Part shown: positions 7,301-13,969 of the stretch, in pieces | Layout: every line of letters starts with the position of its first letter | How positions within the stretch are numbered: position 1 is the stretch's first letter | Origin: Sedimentisphaerales bacterium | Lineage (GTDB): Bacteria; Planctomycetota; Phycisphaerae; Sedimentisphaerales; Anaerobacaceae | Assembly: GCA_016936075.1 (NCBI GenBank) | Contig: JAFGPS010000206.1 | Coordinates: 1-34,286 of the forward strand | DNA: 34,286 nt | Direction of reading: 5' to 3' | Made by a program: the position numbers and the translations under genes | Notes under the pieces: model-generated | What the model was told of the DNA's origin: nothing | Seen by the model: only the letters and a program-made list of their open reading frames with translations | Databases searched by the model: none

Positions 7301-9494
7301 TATTTCATTTACAAAAGCAACTGAAACTGAACAAGGCGTACAGATTTATACAACAGATACACTCGGCAGAGATGTCACACAGCGCATAGTTGCAATTGAT
7401 AACAATGGCAAACTTCATCCATGGAAAGGTACTACCGGCTCTGTTTCCAATAGTGAAATGCGTCAGTCAATCGGAACGTTCCCCGATTTAAAATTAAGCC
7501 AGATTAAAGAATTCCAATTCCAGACTCAACCATACGAATGGGTGACATTTGAGAATATATTTCTTAAGCCGAATGATGAGCAGGAAGATACTACCAAGTC
7601 TGATATTTTAGGCTACTGGTCTTTTGATGGTAATGCTAACGATAGCTCCAATAACGGGAATAATGGTACTGTATATGGTGCAATATTAACTGAAGGAATT
7701 TCTGGTAGCGCATACTATTTTGAAGGCGACGGAGATTGTGTAAGCATACCAGCTTCTGAAATTTTCGATTTTGGCAATAATGACTTTTCTGTATCACTTT
7801 GGTTTAAGACCTCCTATCCTACTGATAATTTCCTTATGAATTTCAGGCAAAATGATAATAATCCTCATATTGAGTTTTATATTAATAATAACATTGGGAC
7901 TCATCTTTTACCCGGGAACACAAGGATAGAATATCCAGATGCCGGCGTGAGAGACGATAAGTGGCACCACCTTGCGGCAACGTTAGAAAAATCAATCTAT
8001 AAGCTTTATCTCGATGGAATGGAAGTTGGAAGCCAATCATATATAGGTAATCTGAAAGACTGGGATACTATTACCATCGGCGGTAGAAATAACCAAAGCA
8101 ATGATGGCTTTAAGGGGACAATTGATGAAGTTGGCATTTATAATAAAGCAATGTCCGCCGGGCAGGTAAAGCAGTTGTATGAAAAGTTTAATCAAAGCGA
8201 AAAAATAAAATTAGTTTCGTCAAATGAAACTGAAGGATTGATTTGCTATTGGGATTTTGAAGGAGACGCTCTTGACAAAGTAGGTCAGATTCAAGGGCAA
8301 ACAAGTGGTGCTATTCAGGTCGATGGAGGAGTTAAAGGGAAATGTTACTATTTTGAAGGTGACGGAGATTGCATAAGTATTCCTGATTCTGAAATATTTG
8401 ATTTTGGAAATAATGATTTTAGCATTTCCACATGGTTCAAAACAAATGCTAATAAGTCACCATTGCCCTTTATAATAAATTTTAGACAAAATGATAACAA
8501 TCCACACATAGAACTTTATGCAGGCTCGGATGTAGGTAGTCACTTATTACCTGGTTCTTCAAGGCTGCCATATCCGGAAGCTGGTATAAATGATGATAAA
8601 TGGCATAATATGACTATCACTATGGATAACGGTGCAGAAGATGGTTACAGGCTTTATCTTGATGGTAATAAAGTTGCGCAAACAAGTTATACCGGCAAAC
8701 TGGAGGACTGGGATACTATTACAATCGGATCACAGGGAAAAGATACAGGAGAACAATATTCCTTCGAAGGATTTATTGATGAAATTGCAATTTATAATAG
8801 AGCATTGACAGAAGAAGAAGTTAAAAAATATTATAATACAATTCATGGACAAGAGCCAAAAGATGAATTAGAGAATTATCAAAATAAAGAGCAAATAATT
8901 CTGGAAGCCGATGTAGTGACCATAAAACAGCCGTATAATATGATAAATGAATATCTTGCTAAAGAAACTGGATTGCCGGAAGCACCAATTTATGAATTAA
9001 CTGAAACACAGATACAGAAATTTAAGGAATGGGCCGTATCTTTTCCTGGGACCAGTGTAGTTTCTAATCAGAAAATTTATACAAATGAGGGCCAATCATC
9101 GAAATTAAACATTACATCAGAGAGTGGATTTTTACTTAAGCGTCCGGATCCGAATGAGCAAGTGAGTCGTGGACAGGTAATGGGAAGAATCAGTGAAGGG
9201 ATTGTTATTGAATTAACACCACATTTAGAAGAGAACGAAAACACGATAGTTATAGAAATGGCCGCCGAAACATCAAAAACATTTTTACCAGATGATTCAA
9301 ATGAATTACCCAACGCTAAACGTAGGAATACGAGAGCTACAATCAGGATACCAACAGAAAAATATGTTCTAATTTCTGTTTTGGACGCGATTGCCAATTA
9401 TAATTCTTTCAAAACTCCACAAGGAGACAAAAGTACAAATCCTGAAATTGATGAAGAAAGAGTCTTTTTAATATTGAAAGCTAATCCTCAATAA
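4308..9494 (+). CDS. Giant M56 (BlaR1-like) metalloprotease with LamG and secretin-like domains
   Basis: A 1728-residue fusion, about three times the length of BlaR1. Residues 1-395 are the M56 membrane protease: transmembrane helices near 22-44, 53-72, 160-181 and 371-390, zinc motif HELSH at 256-260 and a probable third ligand, Glu297, in RRIREQAVDE. The part after 395 should be extracytoplasmic: domain A (411-645), HEAT-like repeats (about 690-755), a second copy of domain A (871-1090), LamG 1 (1101-1292), LamG 2 (1309-1512), and a C-terminal region (about 1560-1728) resembling a secretin beta-domain (EGIVIELTPHL, then RRNTRATIRIPTEKYVLI). GGGAG precedes the ATG. With the BlaI-type gene upstream it probably forms a sense-and-cleave regulator. 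The LamG domains suggest a glycan or surface ligand, but that is inference. Confidence 0.9.
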   Translation: MNNIIDNIIKMLNNAGRGFCDFSLTMFVQVSVLIVVLLIIDILIRKRVRATFRYWIWMLVFIKLILPPALSLPTGIGNWFGEYFVVNSADFDRQVQNINSAPEISIEPFDSEMPVIAEFSPQFSELTEIDTIPQASELAKTNTSIEPAISNASSMTWQGGIFLIWLVGVLVLSVLLIQRIFFVKGLIAQSEPAKNRLLETLEECSKQLGINKTIQMKLSHNASSPAVCGLFKPVILIPTNILNKISHKQFKVILIHELSHIKRADLWTNCVQTFLQILYFYNPLLWFANSIVRRIREQAVDEMVLVSLGADFGELSRTEAKSYTNTLIDVAEMAFSRPALSLRLVGVVESKKALSERIKLILSRPFPKTAKLGILGMVVIVLAAFILLPMAKADKISETNDTFIAAMPNDVTVELLGLNYIPVKDKMWWKSDGSPLQQVPYDKVDIDPSRDPNNDDFIYYTIAMQFDGRQPDDLGLIKWEFSGAEPHAGSSNGYKNGKIVYDENIHAGYARFPKDVEKTTLKLGITEKEWKTIFSGRHLGFYENGKDSANVSFAQSTGGPFGVSPGEKGVHIEIVYNITDSDFRVIAVDKAGKIHYSRRSGSGGTENLRKTTAGFPDLSHEQLDEFRFQVRGYDWIEFKDISLRPDEEVAALFEQNEERRNRELEQWFGQGQTRRIREQILILRECEIFKEMEKWTSAIRELVSIGKPAVPDLLEELKRTDNKSAKSTIAFTLRAIGDSDAVPVLIEVLGKSKYKGSYAVSVNDDTLLQFMKNNQRQPSTGGSLFTIGCPVIEITAALEKITGHTEGHEHFITKALNELGMDAEYEVVEKRNQEIIQDVANRWQNWWQENKDIGVSQNYPNNSFLTTLSNGISVELVGTCQYTDEGVFCYRSDGKPLGRNLTISKWNKNPQAGDTGIIFNVAGPEERKLSYDSFEGADGWEGSCDVLDENKEKIEGYVAVLTKFDKNRNTTKIRLGAATDAWKTIARHDGKSIKIDNGISFTKATETEQGVQIYTTDTLGRDVTQRIVAIDNNGKLHPWKGTTGSVSNSEMRQSIGTFPDLKLSQIKEFQFQTQPYEWVTFENIFLKPNDEQEDTTKSDILGYWSFDGNANDSSNNGNNGTVYGAILTEGISGSAYYFEGDGDCVSIPASEIFDFGNNDFSVSLWFKTSYPTDNFLMNFRQNDNNPHIEFYINNNIGTHLLPGNTRIEYPDAGVRDDKWHHLAATLEKSIYKLYLDGMEVGSQSYIGNLKDWDTITIGGRNNQSNDGFKGTIDEVGIYNKAMSAGQVKQLYEKFNQSEKIKLVSSNETEGLICYWDFEGDALDKVGQIQGQTSGAIQVDGGVKGKCYYFEGDGDCISIPDSEIFDFGNNDFSISTWFKTNANKSPLPFIINFRQNDNNPHIELYAGSDVGSHLLPGSSRLPYPEAGINDDKWHNMTITMDNGAEDGYRLYLDGNKVAQTSYTGKLEDWDTITIGSQGKDTGEQYSFEGFIDEIAIYNRALTEEEVKKYYNTIHGQEPKDELENYQNKEQIILEADVVTIKQPYNMINEYLAKETGLPEAPIYELTETQIQKFKEWAVSFPGTSVVSNQKIYTNEGQSSKLNITSESGFLLKRPDPNEQVSRGQVMGRISEGIVIELTPHLEENENTIVIEMAAETSKTFLPDDSNELPNAKRRNTRATIRIPTEKYVLISVLDAIANYNSFKTPQGDKSTNPEIDEERVFLILKANPQ

Positions 9495-9512
9495 TAATAT
9501 TTGGCTATAAAA

Positions 9513-9549
9513 AAACGAAGCAATCTTTTTAATTAAGATTGCTTCGTTT
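9513..9549. terminator. Bidirectional hairpin terminator
   Basis: A perfect 15-bp stem, AAACGAAGCAATCTT (9513-9527) and AAGATTGCTTCGTTT (9535-9549), has a 7-base loop. Seven A residues (9509-9515) overlap the left side, so minus-strand transcripts gain a U-tract. The plus-strand tail (TTTCACTTATCTTTT) is weaker. It separates the M56 gene from the convergent aldolase operon. Confidence 0.8.
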
Positions 9550-9568
9550 CACTTATCTTTTATCCTTA

Positions 9569-9635
9569 TGTCATTCCGCACTTGATGCGGAATCCAGGGT
9601 TTTAAAACTGGATACCCGCCTTCGCGGGTATGACA
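9569..9635. repeat. Cruciform intergenic repeat (type 1, complete)
   Basis: A 67-bp element with outer inverted ends, TGTCAT...ATCCAG on the left and CTGGAT...ATGACA on the right. Each arm carries its own hairpin: TTCCGCA/TGCGGAA with loop CTTGA (9574-9592), and TACCCGC/GCGGGTA with loop CTTC (9613-9630). It resembles the 'GTCATTCCCGC...' palindromic repeats seen between genes in many bacteria. It encodes nothing; a 61-codon open frame across it is an artefact. A half copy lies at 13936-13962. Confidence 0.75.
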
Positions 9636-9647
9636 AGTCGTGTTTTT

Positions 9648-10592
9648 TTATTCCTGTGGAAGTCTCATTTTTTCATAGAACTCTGCGTATTTATCTTTGT
9701 CTTCTGAATTGCGATAAGAGATAGCATGACTTGGATGTTCGTTCATCATTCCTGTGATGAAATAAGGAATAATGTATCCCCATTCGATTTCATCTTGCAT
9801 CGGTATCATATGATCCTGAATTACCTTTAAGATTGGAGTAAGATTGAATTTGGGATTTTTCAGGAAACCGAGTAGTAACTCGAGACAGCAATTACCCGGG
9901 CCGCGACCTATGCCGAAAATTGAAGCGTCAAGGTAATTGGTATTATGAATAATTCCCTCGATAGTATTCGCGAATGCCAACTGCTGATTGTTATGGCAGT
10001 GAACTCCTAACTCTTTGCCCGGCAGATGTTCCTGGTAAAGCTTAACCATATAATCAATCTGCTCACAGTAGAATGCACCGAAGCTATCAACAACATAGAC
10101 TACATCAACAGGTGATTTTGCCAACTGGTCAAGTGCTTCGATAAGATCAGGTTCGATTTCCTTCGAGATAGCCATGATATTACAGGTTGTCTCGTAACCG
10201 AGGTCGTGACATTTGTTTATAAGCTCTATCGCACTGTCAATATACTTTACATATGTAGCCGCACGAATCATATCTACAGGGCTTTCATTCGCCGGAGCAA
10301 ACTGCTGTTCCTTAACGCGGTACGAATCGACCATGATACTGATTTTCATGTCGGTCTCTATGCCGTCAATGATTTCCCGAATCTTATCATCGTCACAATA
10401 TTTCCAGGCGCCATATTCCTTAGGCGAATACAATTCTCTACTGCTTCGATAACCGAATTCCATATAATCCACGCCGCTTTTCGATAATGCCTGATATACG
10501 GCACGAACGAAATCGTCTGTGAAGTAGTGATTATTTATAAGTCCACCATCTCTTATGGTACAATCCAAAACTTTTATCTGTTCTCTGTACAT
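9648..10592 (-). CDS. DRE-TIM (HMGL-like) aldolase family protein
   Basis: A 314-residue TIM-barrel aldolase/lyase of the HMG-CoA lyase, isopropylmalate synthase and 4-hydroxy-2-oxovalerate aldolase superfamily. The N-terminus carries LDCTIRDGG (Asp10, Arg14, Asp15), and HCHNN (His198, His200, Asn201) supplies the usual divalent-metal ligands. The later regulatory domain of isopropylmalate synthases is absent, so a lyase/aldolase on a short oxo-acid is most likely. The exact substrate is unknown. The ATG at 10592 has AAAGG upstream and starts 10 bp after the dehydroquinate synthase stop, so the two form an operon. It may act on a product of the neighbouring pathway, but nothing in the sequence proves that. 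Confidence 0.85.
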   Translation of the reverse strand: MYREQIKVLDCTIRDGGLINNHYFTDDFVRAVYQALSKSGVDYMEFGYRSSRELYSPKEYGAWKYCDDDKIREIIDGIETDMKISIMVDSYRVKEQQFAPANESPVDMIRAATYVKYIDSAIELINKCHDLGYETTCNIMAISKEIEPDLIEALDQLAKSPVDVVYVVDSFGAFYCEQIDYMVKLYQEHLPGKELGVHCHNNQQLAFANTIEGIIHNTNYLDASIFGIGRGPGNCCLELLLGFLKNPKFNLTPILKVIQDHMIPMQDEIEWGYIIPYFITGMMNEHPSHAISYRNSEDKDKYAEFYEKMRLPQE

Positions 10593-10602
10593 CTTTACCT
10601 TT

Positions 10603-11706
10603 TTAACTTTTCTTAAGTTCTATCAAAACACTTTCAACTATTTCCGGTTCAACTTCCACGGCGTATTGGCCGTTTTTAGTATAAACATTACCAATTTTTT
10701 CTGTCAGTACGAACTTGGGCCATTTATTTACGGCTTTTTTATCGCGCTTAATTAAATCCAATAATACATTTTCGTCTAAATTATCCGGCGATATAACCGG
10801 AACTTGCAGTTTTTCAAGGATATTGCGAATCCTCTGAAACTTGTCCGGCTCAGATATTCCAAGTCTTTGCTCTATCATACCAGCGGCTATAATACCGATA
10901 GATACGGCTTCACCGTGTAAAAGTTTGAAGCCGCTCGCGGATTCAACCGCATGACCGACTGTATGGCCGTAATTCAAGATTCTTCGTTTGTTCTTTTCCA
11001 GGGGGTCTTCTTCGACTACGTTTCCTTTTATTTTGCAATTCTGATACGCGATTTTCTCCAGTACGTCTGTATTCCTATCAAGAATCGAATCAAGATTCTC
11101 TTCCATGAAATCGAAATATTCGCTATCAGCGATAATCGCGTGTTTGATAGTTTCTACAAGGCCGGCCCTGTATTGTCTCTCGTCGAGAGTCGTAAGAGTC
11201 GCAACGTCGATGTAAACTCTTTCGGGAAACCAGAACGCTCCGAACGCATTTTTGCTGATGCTCGAATCGACTCCAGTTTTTCCGCCTACAGATGAATCAG
11301 CTTGAGCAACCGTAGTGGTAGGTATCTGAACTACAGGTACACCTCTTTTGAAAACCGCCGCCGCAAAACCTGCCATATCGCCAACTGTTCCGCCGCCCAA
11401 AGCTACAACAAGCGTATCACGGCCAAGGTAGGCTTTTTCCATTGCTTCGATTATTGAAATAACAGTATTGATATTTTTAGAAATCTCTCCGGCCGGACTT
11501 ATTACAAAAGCTGGAACATTACGTTCACGTATTAACTTTTCCAGATGACCGGCTGAAACAAGATTCTCATCGGTTATAATAAACTTGTTCAACTTTGGAA
11601 AATCAGAGTCAAGCTCCGGCCAGATTGAACCAAGTGTATTTGTGCCGATTTTAATTTTGTAACAGGTTGCCGGTGTTGCCGGGACCTTTATTTCAAGTTC
11701 ATTCAT
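10603..11706 (-). CDS. aroB: 3-dehydroquinate synthase
   Basis: This converts DAHP to 3-dehydroquinate, the second step of the shikimate pathway, using NAD and a divalent metal in the cytoplasm. The NAD-binding GGGTVGDMAGF (109-119 in the 372-residue reading), the IPTTTVAQADSSVGGKTGV block (133-151) and the metal ligands Glu190, His253 (NYGHTVGHAVE) and His269 (LLHGEAV) are all present. These favour a genuine dehydroquinate synthase over another sugar-phosphate cyclase. The ATG at 11706 gives 367 residues beginning MNELEIKVPATPA. A TTG at 11721 is also possible and has AGAG six bases upstream. A good sigma-70 promoter lies at 11762-11790. A valiolone-type cyclase cannot be fully excluded. Confidence 0.92.
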   Translation of the reverse strand: MNELEIKVPATPATCYKIKIGTNTLGSIWPELDSDFPKLNKFIITDENLVSAGHLEKLIRERNVPAFVISPAGEISKNINTVISIIEAMEKAYLGRDTLVVALGGGTVGDMAGFAAAVFKRGVPVVQIPTTTVAQADSSVGGKTGVDSSISKNAFGAFWFPERVYIDVATLTTLDERQYRAGLVETIKHAIIADSEYFDFMEENLDSILDRNTDVLEKIAYQNCKIKGNVVEEDPLEKNKRRILNYGHTVGHAVESASGFKLLHGEAVSIGIIAAGMIEQRLGISEPDKFQRIRNILEKLQVPVISPDNLDENVLLDLIKRDKKAVNKWPKFVLTEKIGNVYTKNGQYAVEVEPEIVESVLIELKKS

Positions 11707-11761
11707 TTCAAAAAAATCCAATATTTACTCTGTAATTGCCAGAAAATTATATAAACCCTAA

Positions 11762-11790
11762 ATTATATCATATTTACAGCTATTATGCAA
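11762..11790 (-). promoter_or_regulatory. Sigma-70 promoter of the aroB-aldolase operon
   Basis: On the minus strand TTGCAT (11790-11785) and TATAAT (11767-11762) are separated by exactly 17 bp, with TG one base before the -10 (extended -10). Transcription should begin near 11755, giving a leader of about 35-50 nt. Confidence 0.75.
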
Positions 11791-11888
11791 AGTATTTAAG
11801 GTTGTAAAATAAGCAAAAATTAGTCGTAAAGTATTGTTATTAAAGGTTATACGTATAAGTATGAACGGCGTGGGCTTTGTGGGATATG

Positions 11889-12032
11889 TCATATTAGCGT
11901 CTTAAGCAGCTCCAATTCTTTTTGAATATTTGAGTACAATTCATCTGTCCATCGAAGCAAATCGCATTTTATTTCAGGCAAATCTCTTTTTCGAAAATCA
12001 ACTTGAGAATGAATTACCTTAATGTTTTCGCT
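11889..12032 (-). pseudogene. Possible remnant of a small coding region
   Basis: A 47-codon open frame on the minus strand reads like real protein (it includes IKVIHSQVDFRKRDLPEIKC and LLRWTDELYSNIQKELELL) and ends in TGA at 11889. It has no ATG, GTG or TTG near its beginning, and two consecutive TGA codons lie just upstream (12033-12038). I read it as the C-terminal stub of a decayed gene. Together with the aroB promoter, this is the only content I see in 11722-12069. Confidence 0.35.
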
Positions 12033-12069
12033 TCATCATATTTTGTTTAAAACCTTTATAATGCTTTTT

Positions 12070-12753
12070 CTATAATAATCCCAGACTCGTTATTAATTTG
12101 ATGAGTTTAACAATCGGTATCATGATTTTTGGGGTGCTGTAACGAACGGGCTTCTTTTTTATACAGTATTCCAAATGATCAACCGCTTTTTCGATGCTTA
12201 TCATAAATGGTTTTTTGTCGGCTTTGGCCATTTTCGTATCAACGAAGCCAAACCTGACATTTGTTACATTCACACCTTTTTTCTTTACTGCTTTTGCCAG
12301 ACCTGCGAGATAATTTGAAAATCCGGCTTTTGATGCATTGTATGAAGGTGCTTCGAGGGAAATCAGTTCGTCTGCCATGCTCGACAGGCCAATGAAATGG
12401 CCGTGTTGCTGTTTGACCATTTCCGGAATTACAATCGCCGCGGTTCTTACCATGCCTGTAAAATTTACATCAATTACTTTAACTTCTTTGCTCATGTCAC
12501 TTAGATTTAAAAACTCACCTATTCCGGCAAAGTATATACATAACTGAGGCGGATTTTCCTGTACAAGCTTACTCAGTAAATTTTGGTAATTACCTTCGCT
12601 TACATCCGCAATATTATGGTGATAATTTTCATCTTTGATTGACGAGTTGCTCTTCGAAATACCATAAATTTCCCAGCCGTTTTTAAGTAACCTGTTCGTA
12701 GCAGCCAAACCTATTCCGTCTGAATTACCTATAAATAATGCTTTTTGCTTCAA
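12070..12753 (-). CDS. Short-chain dehydrogenase/reductase (SDR)
   Basis: A 227-residue classical SDR oxidoreductase. The Rossmann cofactor motif appears as GNSDGIG (9-15) instead of the usual TGxxxGIG, and NNAG is reduced to FAG (75-77). Asn97, the serine of GLSSMAD (124-125) and Tyr138/Lys142 of YNASK complete the active site. The shortened cofactor motif still fits NAD(P) binding. The substrate is not predictable. It is the last gene of a methyltransferase, 90-aa unknown and SDR cluster; the gap to the preceding gene is 26 bp. Confidence 0.88.
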   Translation of the reverse strand: MKQKALFIGNSDGIGLAATNRLLKNGWEIYGISKSNSSIKDENYHHNIADVSEGNYQNLLSKLVQENPPQLCIYFAGIGEFLNLSDMSKEVKVIDVNFTGMVRTAAIVIPEMVKQQHGHFIGLSSMADELISLEAPSYNASKAGFSNYLAGLAKAVKKKGVNVTNVRFGFVDTKMAKADKKPFMISIEKAVDHLEYCIKKKPVRYSTPKIMIPIVKLIKLITSLGLL

Positions 12754-12779
12754 ACTAACATTCCTTTATTTAATCATAG

Positions 12780-13052
12780 CTATTCAACTATTTTCATTTC
12801 CTGCAAATCATCTCTTATTAACACAACAGTATAATTAATAATGTTTTCCCATTTGTTTGCGGGGGTTGCGCTTGTCTCAATGAAGAACCTGTGCCATATT
12901 TCGTCTGGATTTATACCTTGCTCTTTTTTTAGAGACTGGTACGCTTGTTTCATATAACAAGCAGAGAAATTTACTTGGCCAAGAGCAACTATAAGCTCAT
13001 CAATGCTTTTGCATTGCTTCATCAACTCTTTTATTTTGTTAATTGGTTTCAT
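12780..13052 (-). CDS. Small hypothetical protein (90 aa)
   Basis: Not recognised. It is mainly helical with no signal peptide or membrane segment, starts MKPINKIKELMKQCKSIDEL and contains two cysteines (Cys14, Cys32). It starts 11 bp after the methyltransferase stop and precedes the SDR by 26 bp, so it is very likely translated as part of that operon. The tight spacing on both sides is the main evidence that it is a gene. Confidence 0.6.
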   Translation of the reverse strand: MKPINKIKELMKQCKSIDELIVALGQVNFSACYMKQAYQSLKKEQGINPDEIWHRFFIETSATPANKWENIINYTVVLIRDDLQEMKIVE

Positions 13053-13063
13053 AAAAAAGCACG

Positions 13064-13903
13064 TTAAGATTTATTTGCAACTACTGCGAATTCGTTTCCA
13101 TCTGGATCGAATTTATCGCCGGCTACATTTGCGTAGAGATTGTCAATTTCAAAACTGTTTTCTTTTAATTCACTTTCGAGTTGCTCCGGGCTGAAATGTT
13201 GCAACCAGTTATATACAGTTCTTGTGCGTGCCGCTTCGATGATTGTGTATTTATCGAGAACAACTTTTTCCGGCTCATATTTGAACGTATTTACAAAACC
13301 ATAATACTTCTCTGGTGACCAGAAACTGTTTAGCTGATTCACTTCATACGTAGCGGCTTCCTCGCGTAGCTCAAAAGCCATTAGTGAATATACATCTAAA
13401 AGCAACGAGCCGCCCGGAGCCAGAAGATTATGAAACTTTTGCAGCATGGTATTTCTTTGAGAGGGACTTAACGCGCAGAAATCACACATTATCATTATTA
13501 TCAGGTCGTATTTTTCGTCTGTTTCGAAATCAAGATAGTTCTGATTTACATAGTTGATTGAAAGACCTTCTTTTTTAGCTTGGTTTTGAGCGTATTCAAT
13601 AGACCTTTTCGAGAAATCTATCCCAGTTACCTGGGCTTTGCTTTTTGCCAGTCTGGATGCATATAATCCCGGGCCGCATCCGAAGTCGGCTATTTTCGTA
13701 TCGGGACCTATATTGAAATGAGATGCAATCCACTCAACGGACTTATCAATAAACACTCTGTTTCGAGACGACATATCGACATCTTCGTTCAGGTGATACG
13801 AAAGCATTTGTTTTGATGTATATTCATCTGTCCATAGGTCACTTGCGGTATAAAATTCGAAAGGTTTAGGTCTGTGATTAATTTTTTCTAATTCTTCAAA
13901 CAT
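13064..13903 (-). CDS. Class I SAM-dependent methyltransferase
   Basis: A 279-residue Rossmann-fold methyltransferase. Motif I is ADFGCGPGLYASRLA (about 72-86), the acidic residue binding the SAM ribose is Asp96 in VTGIDFS, and motif II/III regions are YDLIIMIMCDFCALS and LAPGGSLLLDVYS. The N-terminal 60 residues (with the FYTASDLWTDEYTSKQML segment) form a cap typical of small-molecule methyltransferases. The acceptor is unknown. It is the first gene of a three-gene operon; I see no strong ribosome-binding site before the ATG at 13903. Confidence 0.88.
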   Translation of the reverse strand: MFEELEKINHRPKPFEFYTASDLWTDEYTSKQMLSYHLNEDVDMSSRNRVFIDKSVEWIASHFNIGPDTKIADFGCGPGLYASRLAKSKAQVTGIDFSKRSIEYAQNQAKKEGLSINYVNQNYLDFETDEKYDLIIMIMCDFCALSPSQRNTMLQKFHNLLAPGGSLLLDVYSLMAFELREEAATYEVNQLNSFWSPEKYYGFVNTFKYEPEKVVLDKYTIIEAARTRTVYNWLQHFSPEQLESELKENSFEIDNLYANVAGDKFDPDGNEFAVVANKS

Positions 13904-13935
13904 TTAATTAAATTGCCCATTTGTTTTCATAATAA

Positions 13936-13962
13936 TGGATACCGGCCTGCGCGGGTATGACG
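13936..13962. repeat. Half copy of the type 1 cruciform repeat
   Basis: TGGATACCGGCCTGCGCGGG followed by TATGACG matches the right arm of the element at 9608-9635 with only a few differences. It can fold into a hairpin (TACCGGC/GCGGGTA, one mismatch). It lies just beyond the stop of the lipoprotein gene and could act as a transcript end. Confidence 0.65.
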
Positions 13963-13969
13963 GAGAAAA

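Noticed and set aside
4466-9397. Several 60-110-codon frames antisense to or inside the M56 gene
   Set aside because: They are shadows of one long coding frame with clear domains; none has its own start signals or family match.
9539-9724. 61-codon plus-strand frame after the M56 gene
   Set aside because: It is made of terminator and cruciform repeat sequence and overlaps the aldolase gene; such reading through repeats is common.
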